Notes: a model not told the origin generated them from the letters alone. A stretch of 64,000 nucleotides of DNA from Betaproteobacteria bacterium (GCA_029884335.1 JAOUIA010000005.1:23372-87371); one strand, 5' to 3'. Positions 10,010 to 19,523 are shown, counted from the first letter of the stretch. Translations and numbers: made by a program.

Positions 10010-10855
10010 TCACTTCGTCGTCGCTCTGGTGTGGTCCGCGTGGCACGCGACGCACTCCATGTGCCCCTGCTGGTTCCAGGCCATCGCCTTCTGCGCCGCC
10101 GTGTCCGGACCGTGGCAACCGACGCAGTGCTCGATGCCCTTCGCCGGCTTCCACACCGGCGGCTTCCACTTGCCGTCGAAGAACTCGTTCAGCGCCAGCG
10201 TCACCGTGTGGGCGACCTCGCCGGCCACCTTGGCGCAGCGCTCGATCTTCGCGTCGGACTTGATGGTAGCCCCTGCAGCCACCGCCCACTTCGACACCGA
10301 CGTGTGGCACAGCGGCGACATCGCCTTCACCCTGACCTGCTTCGGCAGCGGCGACAGGTCGTCGAAGCGCTCGGTCGGGAAGTCCTGCTCGGCGTACCAC
10401 CAGAACAGGCGGTCGATGATCTGGTTGTTCTGCTGCTCGTCCTTCCTGCCGCCGTAGGCGACCATGTTGATGATGGTCGACGCGCCGCCCAGCGCGCCGC
10501 ACAGCGTGCCGTGGCCGCCGTAGCCTGCGGCTGCGTGCGCCATCAGGAAGTCCGGCATCGTCGTCCAGGGGTAGCCCGCCTTCTCCTTCAGCAGGCTGAG
10601 CAGGCTCAGGTACGACGCCGTGCCGCAGCCTCCCTTCTCCTTGTAGAAGCGGTAGGCCCGCCGGCCGGCTTCCAGCGGGTCGAGCCTGACCCACTTCCAG
10701 GGCAACGGCGGCGCTTCGGCGGGCGATTGCGCCGCTGCCGATCGCACGAGGCTCGTCATCGCGCTGCCGATACCGCCGCCGACCAGCAGGGCGGTGGATC
10801 CCCCGACCAGGCGTCGCCGCGAACCGACCACAACTCCATCGGTGGAAGATGTCAT
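10010..10855 (-). CDS. Split-Soret-like / C_GCAxxG_C_C-family c-type cytochrome with Tat-like signal
   Basis: RRRLVGGSTALLVGGGIGSAM signal; GGCGTASYLSLL, CGALGGASTIIN, CVGCH and CVACH heme motifs. Confidence 0.75.
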   Translation of the reverse strand: MTSSTDGVVVGSRRRLVGGSTALLVGGGIGSAMTSLVRSAAAQSPAEAPPLPWKWVRLDPLEAGRRAYRFYKEKGGCGTASYLSLLSLLKEKAGYPWTTMPDFLMAHAAAGYGGHGTLCGALGGASTIINMVAYGGRKDEQQNNQIIDRLFWWYAEQDFPTERFDDLSPLPKQVRVKAMSPLCHTSVSKWAVAAGATIKSDAKIERCAKVAGEVAHTVTLALNEFFDGKWKPPVWKPAKGIEHCVGCHGPDTAAQKAMAWNQQGHMECVACHADHTRATTK

Positions 10856-11229
10856 GACGCACTCCTCTCCGGCGGCGCGCTCCGGCCCATCCAGGGACTC
10901 CGTGCGCTCCTTCGGGACACGCGCCCGCCAATCGCCATTGGACGCCCGGCGTCGAACAGCTCTTTGACGGACGTCACGAACCCGGCGACCCGGCCTGCCG
11001 GGAATGCGCCCCACGGCCGCCGGTTTCCGACAGGCCGGCGGCACGGGTCGGGAAAGGACCGCCCGAGGCGACTGCGATCGTGCGCGCGGGTCCTGCGCGG
11101 CCTCGCCTGCAGTGACGGGTCGGCGCGTCGCGGCCGTGAACTTGCGGTACGTGGTCCTCGCGCCTGCGCCGCTTGCCGGAGTACCCCTCGAGACAACCCG
11201 AACTGCAATCACGCGTGCGGCCATCGCTT

Positions 11230-12408
11230 TCACGCCACGCCGCCAGGTCGGAAGTGCCGACGCAACCGGAATTGCTGGTGCAGGATCTTGCCCACGTGCC
11301 AGAAGGGATTCGGCGAGCGCATGCGCACGCCGGGCAGCGGCTCCGCACAGAAGTTGCCGCTGCCCACGCCCGCCATGCCCCCGCCCGGTTTCGCGGAAGC
11401 ACATGCCCTGGCCGTCGAAGCGGGCCTTCGCCGCCCGCCCGTTCCACGCGGCGGCGAGGTTTGACGCCACCACTTCGGCCTGTCGGCCGGCGAGCACGCC
11501 GGCCTTGGGCAGCGGGCGCCCCATCTTCAGCGGGATCGCGGTCACGTCGCCGATGGCCCGGACACCGGCGAACTTCGTCGCCAGCGTGTCGCGGTCCACC
11601 GGCACCCATCCGGACTCGCCGCACAGCCCGGCGTCCCTGACCACGGCGGGAGCGCGGTGCGGCGGCACGCAGAGCAGCAGGTCGAAGGCGGCGACCTGTC
11701 CATCGCTGAAATGCAGCGCGCCCTGCTCCACGTGGCTCGCCTGGTGCGCCGGAACGTAGCCGATGCCCCTGCGGTCCAGCATCGCTCTGATCTGCGCTCC
11801 CGCCGCCGGGCCGGCCACCGGCATCGGCACGGGTTCGGCAGCGTGCAGCGCGATCTGCGTGTTCGCGCGCACGCCGCGCTTGCGCAGGAACGCGTCGACC
11901 AGCATCGCTGCCACGCAGGGCGCGGCGGGACACTTGCAGCCGGCGCGGCCGTCAGGACGACCAGGCGGCCGCCTTCGAATGCGCCCAGCGAGGAACGGAT
12001 CCGCTGCGCGCCGGCGAGCGTGTACAGATCGAGGCCGTGCGCGGCCAGGCCAGGCACGGACTCGGGTGCGTACTACGCGCCGAGCGCCACGACCATCGCG
12101 TCGCCGGCGATCGTCCTGCCGCCGGCCTCGACGGTCACCCCGGCTGGATCGATGCGCGAGACTTCGCCGTGCACCAGATCGATGCCCCCGGTTCTCAGGG
12201 CTTCGAGCGGCCGCGTGAACTGCGCCGGCTCGCTCGCACCGACGATGTACCACAGCAGCGCGGGCCCGAAGACCTGGCTGCGCTCGCGCTCGACCACGAC
12301 GACGCGGTCGCCGGCGGGCAGGATCCTGCGCAGCCGCCGGGCGACGGCGAGGCCGCCGATGCCCGCCCCGACGACGAGCGCGGTGCGTGCCTTCAGAACA
12401 CCAGGACC
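11230..12408 (-). pseudogene. Decayed FAD-dependent (sulfide:quinone oxidoreductase-like) pyridine nucleotide-disulfide oxidoreductase
   Basis: LKARTALVVGAGIGGLAVARRL... then in-frame TAG (cta 12073-12075), continuing VPGLAAHGLDLYTLAGAQ..., frameshift before KCPAAP, second frameshift near CGGGCGGGGGC, tail MAGVGSGNFCAEPLPGVRMRSPNPFWHVGKILHQQF. Confidence 0.75.
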
Positions 12409-12743
12409 TTGTCGGCCTCGGCCGTCCACTCCGCGAGCTGCGCCAGCGTGCCGCGCCTGGCGCCCTCGATCACTTCCTCCTCGCGCAGCCCGCGGGCGTC
12501 CATGCAGGTGCCGCACAGGCCGACCTCGCCCTTGCGCAGCACCTTGCCGAGCATGAGCTGCACGTTGTAGTAGCCCTCGGGCACCTTCTGCCCGCTCTTG
12601 GCGCAGGTCACCGCGTCGGCCATCAGGAACACGCGGACCTGCTGCCCTTCCCGGCCCGCGAGCGCCGAGGCCAGCCGCAGCGCGTTGTACGCGCGCTCGT
12701 TGCCATACGGCGCGTCGTTGAGAACGAAGAGCGTGGATGTCAT
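12393..12743 (-). CDS. DsrE/DsrF-like family protein
   Basis: MTSTLFVLNDAPYGNERAYNALRLASALAGREGQQVRVFLMADAVTCAKSGQ...GLCGTCMDARGL. Confidence 0.85.
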   Translation of the reverse strand: MTSTLFVLNDAPYGNERAYNALRLASALAGREGQQVRVFLMADAVTCAKSGQKVPEGYYNVQLMLGKVLRKGEVGLCGTCMDARGLREEEVIEGARRGTLAQLAEWTAEADKVLVF

Positions 12744-13432
12744 GAGACACCTTCACGGCCCCGGGCTCGTGCGACGGGCAGCCCCGCCGCCCGCCACTCG
12801 CTGATCCCGTCGAAGGTCTTGCGCGCGCGAAACCCGCGCTTCGTGAGCAGCGCCACGGCTTCGTCGGACATCACGCAGAAAGGGCCGCGGCAGTAGGCGA
12901 CGATGGGCGCGTCGCGCGGCAGCTCGGAGAGCCGATGGGACAGTTCCGGCAGCGGCATCGAGCGCGCGAACGGCAGATGCGCGTTGTCGTACTCGTCCTG
13001 AGGGCGCACGTCGATCACGACGACCTCGCCGCGCCTGGCCTGCGCGAGCAACTCCTTGCGCCCCACCTGCGCGAGCCGATCGGGCTCGGCCATCATTCGC
13101 TGCAGCGCCAGGCGCAGCTCGAGCAGGTGCTCCTCGGCCACCAGGCGCAGCGTGACGCCCAGTTGCGCCACATCGTGGCCGCTGAGGCGATACAGCATGC
13201 GCCGGCCGTCGCGCCGGCTCTGCACCAGCCGCGCCTCCTTCAGCGCCTTGAGGTGCGCGCTGGCGAGCTTGACGTCGATCGCGACGGCGCCGGCCACGGC
13301 CTCCACCGACTTCTCGCCCTGTGCCAGCATCTCCAGCAGCTCGAGCCGCTTCGGGCTGGCCAACGCCTTGCCCACGCGGGAGACCTGCTCGTAGAGGAGG
13401 TCCTTGAGGTTCCGGCCATCCATGCGGTACAT
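12740..13432 (-). CDS. ArsR-family HTH regulator fused to a rhodanese domain
   Basis: N-terminal wHTH (ALASPKRLELLEMLAQGEKSVEAVA...LKALKEARLVQSRRDGRRMLYRL); C-terminal rhodanese (VVVIDVRPQDEYDNAHLPFARSMPL...YCRGPFCVMSDEAVALL). Confidence 0.9.
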   Translation of the reverse strand: MYRMDGRNLKDLLYEQVSRVGKALASPKRLELLEMLAQGEKSVEAVAGAVAIDVKLASAHLKALKEARLVQSRRDGRRMLYRLSGHDVAQLGVTLRLVAEEHLLELRLALQRMMAEPDRLAQVGRKELLAQARRGEVVVIDVRPQDEYDNAHLPFARSMPLPELSHRLSELPRDAPIVAYCRGPFCVMSDEAVALLTKRGFRARKTFDGISEWRAAGLPVARARGREGVS

Positions 13433-13503
13433 TCTAACGATCTTGCGAATAACGACAAGCAGGCCTGGCCCGGAGCTGCAGCCGATGCGCCGCGGAACCC
13501 GTC

Positions 13504-14370
13504 ATGGACCTTGAACAGTTCGTCCTAGCCAACGAACCGGCCCTCCGGCTGGGGTTCTTCCTGGGCGTGTTCGCAGTGATCGGCCTGTGGGAAGTGGTGG
13601 CGCCGCGCCGCGCCCTGACCGCATCCAAGGCCATGCGGTGGGCCAGCAACCTGGGCCTCGTCGCGCTGAACACCGTGCTGCTCCGGCTGGTGTTCCCGCT
13701 CGCTGCCGCCGGCGTCGCCGCCTTCTGCGCGGCCAACGGCTGGGGCCTGCTCAACCATTTCCGCGTGCCGTTCTGGCTGGCGGTGCCGATCGGCGTGATC
13801 GCGATGGACTTCGTGATCTGGCTGCAGCACGTCATGGTCCACGCAGTGCCGGCGCTGTGGCGCTTGCACCGGGTGCACCACACCGACCCCGACTACGACG
13901 TGACGACGGGCGCGCGCTTCCATCCGATCGAGATCGCGCTGTCGATGCTGATCAAGTTCGCGACGATCGCCGTCCTCGGTCCGCCGGTGCTGGCCGTGGT
14001 CGTCTTCGAAATCCTGCTCAACGCGACGGCGATGTTCAACCACGGCAACATCCGCATTCCGATCGGCGTCGATCGCGTGCTGCGCCTGCTCGTCGTCACG
14101 CCGGACATGCACCGCGTCCACCACTCGGTCGAGGAGGACGAGACGAATTCGAACTTCGGCTTCAACCTGCCCTGGTGGGATCGCCTGTTCGGCACCTACC
14201 GCGCCCAGCCGCGCGCCGGCCACGAGGCGATGACGATCGGCATCCACGGCCACAAGGATCCCCGCGAGGTGGCGCGCCTGGACGGCATGCTGTTGCTGCC
14301 GTTCCGCGGCGAGGTCGAAGGCTACGCGATCAACCGCCGCGACTGGCGCGACGGGCGCGCGAAGCGATGA
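13504..14370 (+). CDS. Sterol desaturase / fatty acid hydroxylase family protein
   Basis: His-box motifs HVMVHAVPALWRLHRVHHTD, NHGNI, HRVHHS. Confidence 0.88.
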   Translation: MDLEQFVLANEPALRLGFFLGVFAVIGLWEVVAPRRALTASKAMRWASNLGLVALNTVLLRLVFPLAAAGVAAFCAANGWGLLNHFRVPFWLAVPIGVIAMDFVIWLQHVMVHAVPALWRLHRVHHTDPDYDVTTGARFHPIEIALSMLIKFATIAVLGPPVLAVVVFEILLNATAMFNHGNIRIPIGVDRVLRLLVVTPDMHRVHHSVEEDETNSNFGFNLPWWDRLFGTYRAQPRAGHEAMTIGIHGHKDPREVARLDGMLLLPFRGEVEGYAINRRDWRDGRAKR

Positions 14371-14505
14371 GAGCCGCCGTGCTGCGGCCCTGGTCCGGCC
14401 TCGCCTTGCCGGGACTCGGCGGCCCGGGCGGCGGCGCACCGATGCAGCGCGAACATGACGGCGCCTTCCGCGCCGAAGCCCCGGTGCGCGTCGACGGGCC
14501 GCCCC

Positions 14506-14538
14506 GCAAAAAGAAAGCCCGCCGGGAGAGGGGCGGGC
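14506..14538 (-). terminator. Intrinsic terminator downstream of the sigma-54-driven small ORF
   Basis: Minus strand: GCCCGCC-loop-GGCGGGC followed by TTTCTTTTT. Confidence 0.75.
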
Positions 14539-14619
14539 AAGGGGGATAGAGTGCGGCGCGCGGGGAGGAGGGCCGCGCGCCGCGAAGACCCGGCAAGGCG
14601 CCGGATCAGGGGGAACGGT

Positions 14620-14778
14620 TCAGACGACGGTGCGGGCGGCGGTCACACGCTCGGCCAGTTCCTCGAGCGCCTCGCGCTGCCGGCGCGCCTCGTCCTCGCG
14701 GCGATCGGCCTGCGCTCGCTCTTCCGCTTCCCTCGTCGGGAGCCAGTAGCGGGAGAACTCGGGAGCGTAGGAATCCAT
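14620..14778 (-). CDS. 52-aa charged small protein, candidate sigma-54/GlrR-controlled gene
   Basis: MDSYAPEFSRYWLPTREAEERAQADRREDEARRQREALEELAERVTAARTVV; AAGAGGCG SD upstream; sigma-54 promoter about 55 nt upstream. Confidence 0.55.
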   Translation of the reverse strand: MDSYAPEFSRYWLPTREAEERAQADRREDEARRQREALEELAERVTAARTVV

Positions 14779-14832
14779 GATCGCCTCTTGCTTCGGACGA
14801 CGCGCCGTCGTCATCGGACACGCCAAGCCTGA

Positions 14833-14848
14833 TGCAATGGTCGTGCCA
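14833..14848 (-). promoter_or_regulatory. Sigma-54 (-24/-12) promoter
   Basis: Minus strand reads TGGCACG-ACCA-TTGCA, matching the TGGCACG-N4-TTGCW consensus. Confidence 0.85.
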
Positions 14849-14958
14849 ACGCTGCATCCCGGCCCGGCCAGCCACGATGAAATGACAACTGCATAGGGAG
14901 AAAGTGCCCCGCGACGCGATGAACGCGGGAAGCGGGAGGCCGCCAGGCGAAGCCGATT

Positions 14959-14976
14959 TGTCGCAAGAACCCGACA
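14959..14976. promoter_or_regulatory. GlrR/QseF-type enhancer box A, TGTC-N10-GACA
   Basis: TGTCGCAAGAACCCGACA. Confidence 0.75.
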
Positions 14977-15023
14977 GCACGGCCAGCAATCTGCCTACAT
15001 GATTGAACCAACAGGACTTTTTC

Positions 15024-15041
15024 TGTCGCTCGAATGCGACA
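15024..15041. promoter_or_regulatory. GlrR/QseF-type enhancer box B, TGTC-N10-GACA
   Basis: TGTCGCTCGAATGCGACA. Confidence 0.75.
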
Positions 15042-15081
15042 GTCCGCTGATGCACCGCCGCATGGCGGCAGCCGGCTCGCG

Positions 15082-16434
15082 TCAGCCCTTGCCTTCCTTG
15101 AACATCGCCGGCTCGAGCTTGTGGCGCTGCAGCAGCTTGTAGAACTCGGTCCGGTTGCGCTTGGCCATCAGCGCCGCCTGCGTCACGTTGCCGCCGGTGA
15201 GCTTGAGCAGGCGGACGAGGTAGTCGCGCTCGAAGGACTTGCGCGCTTCCTCGAAGGGCACCAGCTCGGAGGCGTCCTCCCGCAGCGCGCTCTGGACCAC
15301 CGACCCGGGAATCACGGCCGTCGTGGTCAGCGCCGTCGCCTGTTCCAGCACGTTGAGCAACTGGCGCACGTTGCCCGGCCACGGCGCGGCGATCAGCAGC
15401 GCCATCGCGTCCGGCGCGAGCGTGGGCAACGGCTTGCGGTAGCGCTCGGCGAGCTTGCGCAGGAAATGTGTCGCCAGCACCGGGATGTCCTCGCGGCGCT
15501 CGGCGAGCGGCGGCAGGCGCAGCGACACGACGTTGAGGCGGTAGTAGAGGTCCTCGCGGAAGAGCCCCGCCGCCCTCTGCGCCTCGAGGTCGCGGTGCGT
15601 CGCGGAAATCACTCGCACGTCGACCGGGATCGACTGCGTCGAGCCGACCGGGCGCACCTCGCCCTCCTGCAGCACGCGCAGCAGCTTCACCTGCAGCGGC
15701 AGCGGCATGTCGCCGATCTCGTCGAGGAACAGCGTCCCCGTGTCGGCCGTCTGGAACAGCCCCTTGTGCGCCTGCACCGCGCCTGTGAACGCGCCGCGCG
15801 CATGGCCGAACAGCTCCGACTCGAGCAGTTCCGCCGGGATCGCCCCGCAGTTGACGGCGACGAACGGCCGCTCGGCGCGCGGGCTCGCCTTGTGGATCGC
15901 GCGCGCCAGGAGCTCCTTGCCGGTGCCCGACTCGCCGTAGATCAGCACGCTGGCGTCGGAGTCCGCCACCAGCCGCGCCTGGCGCAGGAGGTCCTCCATC
16001 TTCGGGCTGCGCGTGACGAATCCCGCGCGCCACTCGGAGGAGGAATTCGCGACCTCGCCGTCGTCGCCGGAGAGCTTGAGCGCCGCGGCGACCTTCTGCA
16101 GCAGCTCCTGGCTGTCGAACGGCTTCGTGAGGAACCCGAAGACGCCGCGCTGCGTCGCCGAGACCGCGTCGGGAATGGTGCCGTGCGCCGTCAGGATGAT
16201 GACCGGCAGCGTCGGGTGCTGGCGGTGGATCGCCTCGAACAGCTGCATGCCGTCGATGCCCGGCATGCGCAGGTCGGTGATGACCGCGGCGGGCCGCGTG
16301 ACCGCCAGCGCCGCCAGCGCCAGCTCGCCGCTCTCCGCCGTGCGCACGCGGTAGCCGGCCGAGGTGAGCCGCAGGCCGATCAGCCGCAGCAGGTCGGGGT
16401 CGTCGTCGACGAGCAGGATGTCGCTGGTGTTCAT
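15082..16434 (-). CDS. glrR: Sigma-54-dependent response regulator (GlrR/QseF type)
   Basis: MNTSDILLVDDDPDLLRLIGLRL receiver; GESGTGKELLARAIH, GAFTGA, GTLFLDEIGD AAA+; Fis-type HTH C-terminus. Confidence 0.9.
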   Translation of the reverse strand: MNTSDILLVDDDPDLLRLIGLRLTSAGYRVRTAESGELALAALAVTRPAAVITDLRMPGIDGMQLFEAIHRQHPTLPVIILTAHGTIPDAVSATQRGVFGFLTKPFDSQELLQKVAAALKLSGDDGEVANSSSEWRAGFVTRSPKMEDLLRQARLVADSDASVLIYGESGTGKELLARAIHKASPRAERPFVAVNCGAIPAELLESELFGHARGAFTGAVQAHKGLFQTADTGTLFLDEIGDMPLPLQVKLLRVLQEGEVRPVGSTQSIPVDVRVISATHRDLEAQRAAGLFREDLYYRLNVVSLRLPPLAERREDIPVLATHFLRKLAERYRKPLPTLAPDAMALLIAAPWPGNVRQLLNVLEQATALTTTAVIPGSVVQSALREDASELVPFEEARKSFERDYLVRLLKLTGGNVTQAALMAKRNRTEFYKLLQRHKLEPAMFKEGKG

Positions 16435-16521
16435 CGCCGTTCCTGGCGCAGTCCCGCTCCGAGCCACGGACCTGCCCCCCGGGGGGCGGCGCGCGGAGTC
16501 AGCACGGGAGCATGCTCCATA

Positions 16522-17085
16522 TCAGTTCCCGCCCGAGCCCGAGCCCCCGCCGCCGCCGCTGCGCAGCCGGTCGCGCAGGAGACTGCGCTCCATCGCGCGC
16601 AGCGCCTCGAGCTTCTGCAGCGCGGCCTCGCTGCGCGCCTGCTCCTCGCGCACCACGCGCACGCGCTCGGCGACCTGTGTTGCGAGCGCCGTGGCGAGCT
16701 GCCGCAGCGCCGCCGGGCCCGGATTGGCCTTGACCACGGCGTCGAGCAGCTGCAGCGCGCGCTGGTCGTCCGTCGTGCCCTGGCGCGACAGCGTGTGCAG
16801 CACGGCCACTCGCACGCGCGTGAAGTCGCTGCGCGTGCGGTTGAGCGCCTGCGTCTGCGCGGCGAGCTCGCGCCGCGCCTCCTCGCCCGCGAGCGTCGAA
16901 TAGCGCTGCAGGTCGCCGAGCAGCGCTGCGAACTCGCGCTCCTCGGGAACCGGCGGCGGCGCGACGGGCTGCTCCGGAGCCGCCGCGGGCGCCGGCTCGG
17001 CTGTCGCCGGCGACTGCGCGCGCAAGCTGCCCGCCGCCGCGCAGGCGACGAGCACGCCGAGCGCGAGCGTGCGGAGCGCGGTCAC
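16522..17085 (-). CDS. QseG-like periplasmic/lipoprotein component of the Glr operon
   Basis: Located between glrK and glrR; VTALRTLALGVLVACAAAGSLRAQ signal; alpha-helical remainder. Confidence 0.6.
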   Translation of the reverse strand: MTALRTLALGVLVACAAAGSLRAQSPATAEPAPAAAPEQPVAPPPVPEEREFAALLGDLQRYSTLAGEEARRELAAQTQALNRTRSDFTRVRVAVLHTLSRQGTTDDQRALQLLDAVVKANPGPAALRQLATALATQVAERVRVVREEQARSEAALQKLEALRAMERSLLRDRLRSGGGGGSGSGGN

Positions 17086-18575
17086 GTCGCGTCCCCGGGG
17101 CTCGGCGCCGTCCGCAACTCGCCGGTGACGGTGGTAAGCGCGTCGAGCGGCGCGCCCTCGGGCAGCGACAGCCGGAAGCGCGCGCCGCGCTTGCCGTCGC
17201 GGCGATCGTGCACGGCGATCTCGCCGCCGTGCGCGATCGCGTACTCGCGCGCGATGGCGAGCCCGAGGCCGGAGCCTTTCACCCGGCCCCCGGTCGGCGC
17301 CCGGCCCTGGAAGAACGAGTCGAAGATGCGCTCGCGCTCGTCGGCGTCCACCCCCGGGCCGTCGTCGGTCACCTCGACGTGCGCCTGCCCGCCCTCCTGC
17401 CAGGTGCGGATCTCGATGCGCCCGGCGCGCTTCGCGTACTTGATCGCGTTGGAGACCAGGTTGTCGACGACCGTGCGCAGGCGGTCCGCCTCGCCGACGA
17501 CGAGCGCCGGCTGCAGGCGCAGGTCCACGGTGAGGCCACGCGCCAGTGCCGCCAGCTTGTGCTCGCGGACCACGCGCCGCGCGACGTCGCCCAGCATCAC
17601 CGGTCCCAGCGTGGCCGACTCGAACGAACGCGTCTGGTGGTACTTGAGCAGGTCCTCGATCAGCTTCTGCAGGCTGATGGTGTTCTCGCGCACGATGCGC
17701 ACGATGTCGCGCTGTTCCTTCGTGAGCTTGCCGCCGACCTCGTCGCGCAGCAGCTCCGCGCCCTCGCGCACGGCGGTGAGCGGCGTCTTGAGCTCGTGCG
17801 AGACGTGGCGCAGGAACCGCGTCTGCTGCTGCTCGAGCTCGGCGAGGCGCGCGCGCAGCCACTCGAGCCGCTGGCCGAGGTAGCGCAGGTCCTGCGGGCC
17901 GTTGACCTCGATCGCGCGCGAGAAGTCTGCGCTGCCCATCTGCCGGATCGCGCCCTCGAGCTGGCGGATCGGCCGCGCGATCAGCACGGCGAACAGGATC
18001 GCCAGCGCGAGCGCGATGCCGCCGGTCGCCACCGCCAGCCAGCGCCACTTGTCGCGGCCCTCGGCGGCAGTCTGCTGCAGCCGCTCGATCGCCGTCTGCG
18101 TGAGCGCGTTGGACGCCGCGAGCATCGTCTGCGCCTCGTCGACCAGCTGGCCGTAGCCCTCCGCGAGCTCCACGGATCCGCCGCTCGTCTTCGGCCCCGA
18201 CGTGAGCCGCGCGTGCAGGTCCGACTCGCGCCCGCCGACCCTCTGCAGCGCCTCGTGGTAGCCGCGCTCGAGCGGGAGCTGCGCGAGCTGGCGCACCGTG
18301 GCGCGGAAGTCCTGGCGCAGGCGGTTGTAGTCGTCGACGAGCGCGTGGTCCTCGAGGATCAGGTACTGGCGCACGACGCGCTCGAGCGTCGTGGTCTGCT
18401 CGAACAGCTGGCGCGACGCGCGCGCGGCCTGCGAGGTCTGCAGCACCTCGTCGCGGCTCTGCGAGACCAGGCGGTCGAACGACAGCGTCAGCTCGGCGAG
18501 CGCGTAGAGCAGCGGCAGGCTCACGAGCAGGAAGCCGAGCAGGATGAACTTGAGGAAGGAGCGGGGGTAGTACAC
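17082..18575 (-). CDS. glrK: Sensor histidine kinase (GlrK/QseE type)
   Basis: TM, HAMP (ARPIRQLEGAIRQMGSADFS), H-box FLRHVSHELKTPLTAVREGAELL, N and G boxes. Confidence 0.88.
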   Translation of the reverse strand: MYYPRSFLKFILLGFLLVSLPLLYALAELTLSFDRLVSQSRDEVLQTSQAARASRQLFEQTTTLERVVRQYLILEDHALVDDYNRLRQDFRATVRQLAQLPLERGYHEALQRVGGRESDLHARLTSGPKTSGGSVELAEGYGQLVDEAQTMLAASNALTQTAIERLQQTAAEGRDKWRWLAVATGGIALALAILFAVLIARPIRQLEGAIRQMGSADFSRAIEVNGPQDLRYLGQRLEWLRARLAELEQQQTRFLRHVSHELKTPLTAVREGAELLRDEVGGKLTKEQRDIVRIVRENTISLQKLIEDLLKYHQTRSFESATLGPVMLGDVARRVVREHKLAALARGLTVDLRLQPALVVGEADRLRTVVDNLVSNAIKYAKRAGRIEIRTWQEGGQAHVEVTDDGPGVDADERERIFDSFFQGRAPTGGRVKGSGLGLAIAREYAIAHGGEIAVHDRRDGKRGARFRLSLPEGAPLDALTTVTGELRTAPSPGDAT

Positions 18576-18619
18576 GCGTGGCGCGGCCTCGAGGGCGGCC
18601 GACTATAATCCCGTGGATT

Positions 18620-19168
18620 ATGGCACCGCCCCCGAGCGAGGCGCACGCTTCCGCGCCGGCGCCGGCGCGGCTCGCGATCGTCGTCGCGGTGGCCCGCAAC
18701 GGCGCCATCGGTGCGGGCGGCGCGTTGCCCTGGCGCCTTCCCGCCGACTTGCGCCGCTTCCGCTCGCTCACGAGCGGCCACGCCGTCGTGATGGGACGGC
18801 GCACGTGGGAGTCGATCGGCCGCCCGCTTCCGGAGCGGCAGAACATCGTCGTCACGCGCTCGCGGCACTTCGCCGCGGCAGGCGCCGAGGTGGCCCACTC
18901 CCTCGACGAGGCTCTCGCGCGCGTGCGCCTGCCCGCGCCGGCGTTCTGCATCGGCGGCGCGGAGCTGTACCGCGAAGCGCTGCCTCGCGCCGATGCACTG
19001 TACGTGACCGAGATCGCGCGCGACGTTCCCGGCGACACGTTCTTCCCGCCGTTCGACCGCCGCGAGTGGCGCGAGGCAGCCCGCGAGAAGCACCCGCCCG
19101 ACGGCCCCGACGCATTGCCTTTCGACTTCGTCACCTACGTTCGCCGCGGGGACCCGGCGGGCGTGTGA
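18620..19168 (+). CDS. folA: Dihydrofolate reductase
   Basis: LAIVVAVARNGAIGAGGALPWRLPADLRRFRSLTSGHAVVMGRRTWESIGRPLP. Confidence 0.95.
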   Translation: MAPPPSEAHASAPAPARLAIVVAVARNGAIGAGGALPWRLPADLRRFRSLTSGHAVVMGRRTWESIGRPLPERQNIVVTRSRHFAAAGAEVAHSLDEALARVRLPAPAFCIGGAELYREALPRADALYVTEIARDVPGDTFFPPFDRREWREAAREKHPPDGPDALPFDFVTYVRRGDPAGV

Positions 19169-19296
19169 ACCGCCGCGCCGGGAGCGATCCGACCCCGGCC
19201 TGCCGTCCATCGGCAACGCCATCGCGAGGACTTCCCGGCGTCCGGCCTATGCTAATGTCATAGCTCCCTGGCCGCCCGCCCCGGAGATTGTTGCCG

Positions 19297-19413
19297 ATGG
19301 CCGGAGCACTGCGCACCGCATTCGCGCTCGCCCTCCTCGTCGCCGGCGACTCCGCGAGCGAGGTCTGGATCAAGCCGCCGCCGGGCTTCAACACCTCGTC
19401 GGTTGCGGGATAA
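19297..19413 (+). CDS. Small hypothetical peptide with hydrophobic N-terminus (38 aa)
   Basis: MAGALRTAFALALLVAGDSASEVWIKPPPGFNTSSVAG*, just upstream of tRNA-Leu. Confidence 0.3.
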   Translation: MAGALRTAFALALLVAGDSASEVWIKPPPGFNTSSVAG

Positions 19414-19425
19414 TGCGGCTCCCGC

Positions 19426-19512
19426 GCCGGGATGGCGGAACTGGTAGACGCAGCGGACTCAAAATCCGCCGGTAGCGATACCGTGAGGGTTCGAGTCCCT
19501 CTCCCGGCACCA
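19426..19512 (+). tRNA. tRNA-Leu (anticodon CAA), CCA encoded
   Basis: GCCGGGA...TCCCGGCACCA acceptor; anticodon loop CTCAAAA in GCGGA/TCCGC stem; long variable arm; GGTTCGAGTCC T-arm. Confidence 0.96.
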
Positions 19513-19523
19513 CGGGCCCCCGC

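Noticed and set aside
14507-14821. Naming the GlrR-associated transcript as a GlmY/GlmZ homologue
   Set aside because: No sequence resemblance recognised and GlmY/GlmZ are known from Enterobacterales; promoter logic alone does not establish homology.
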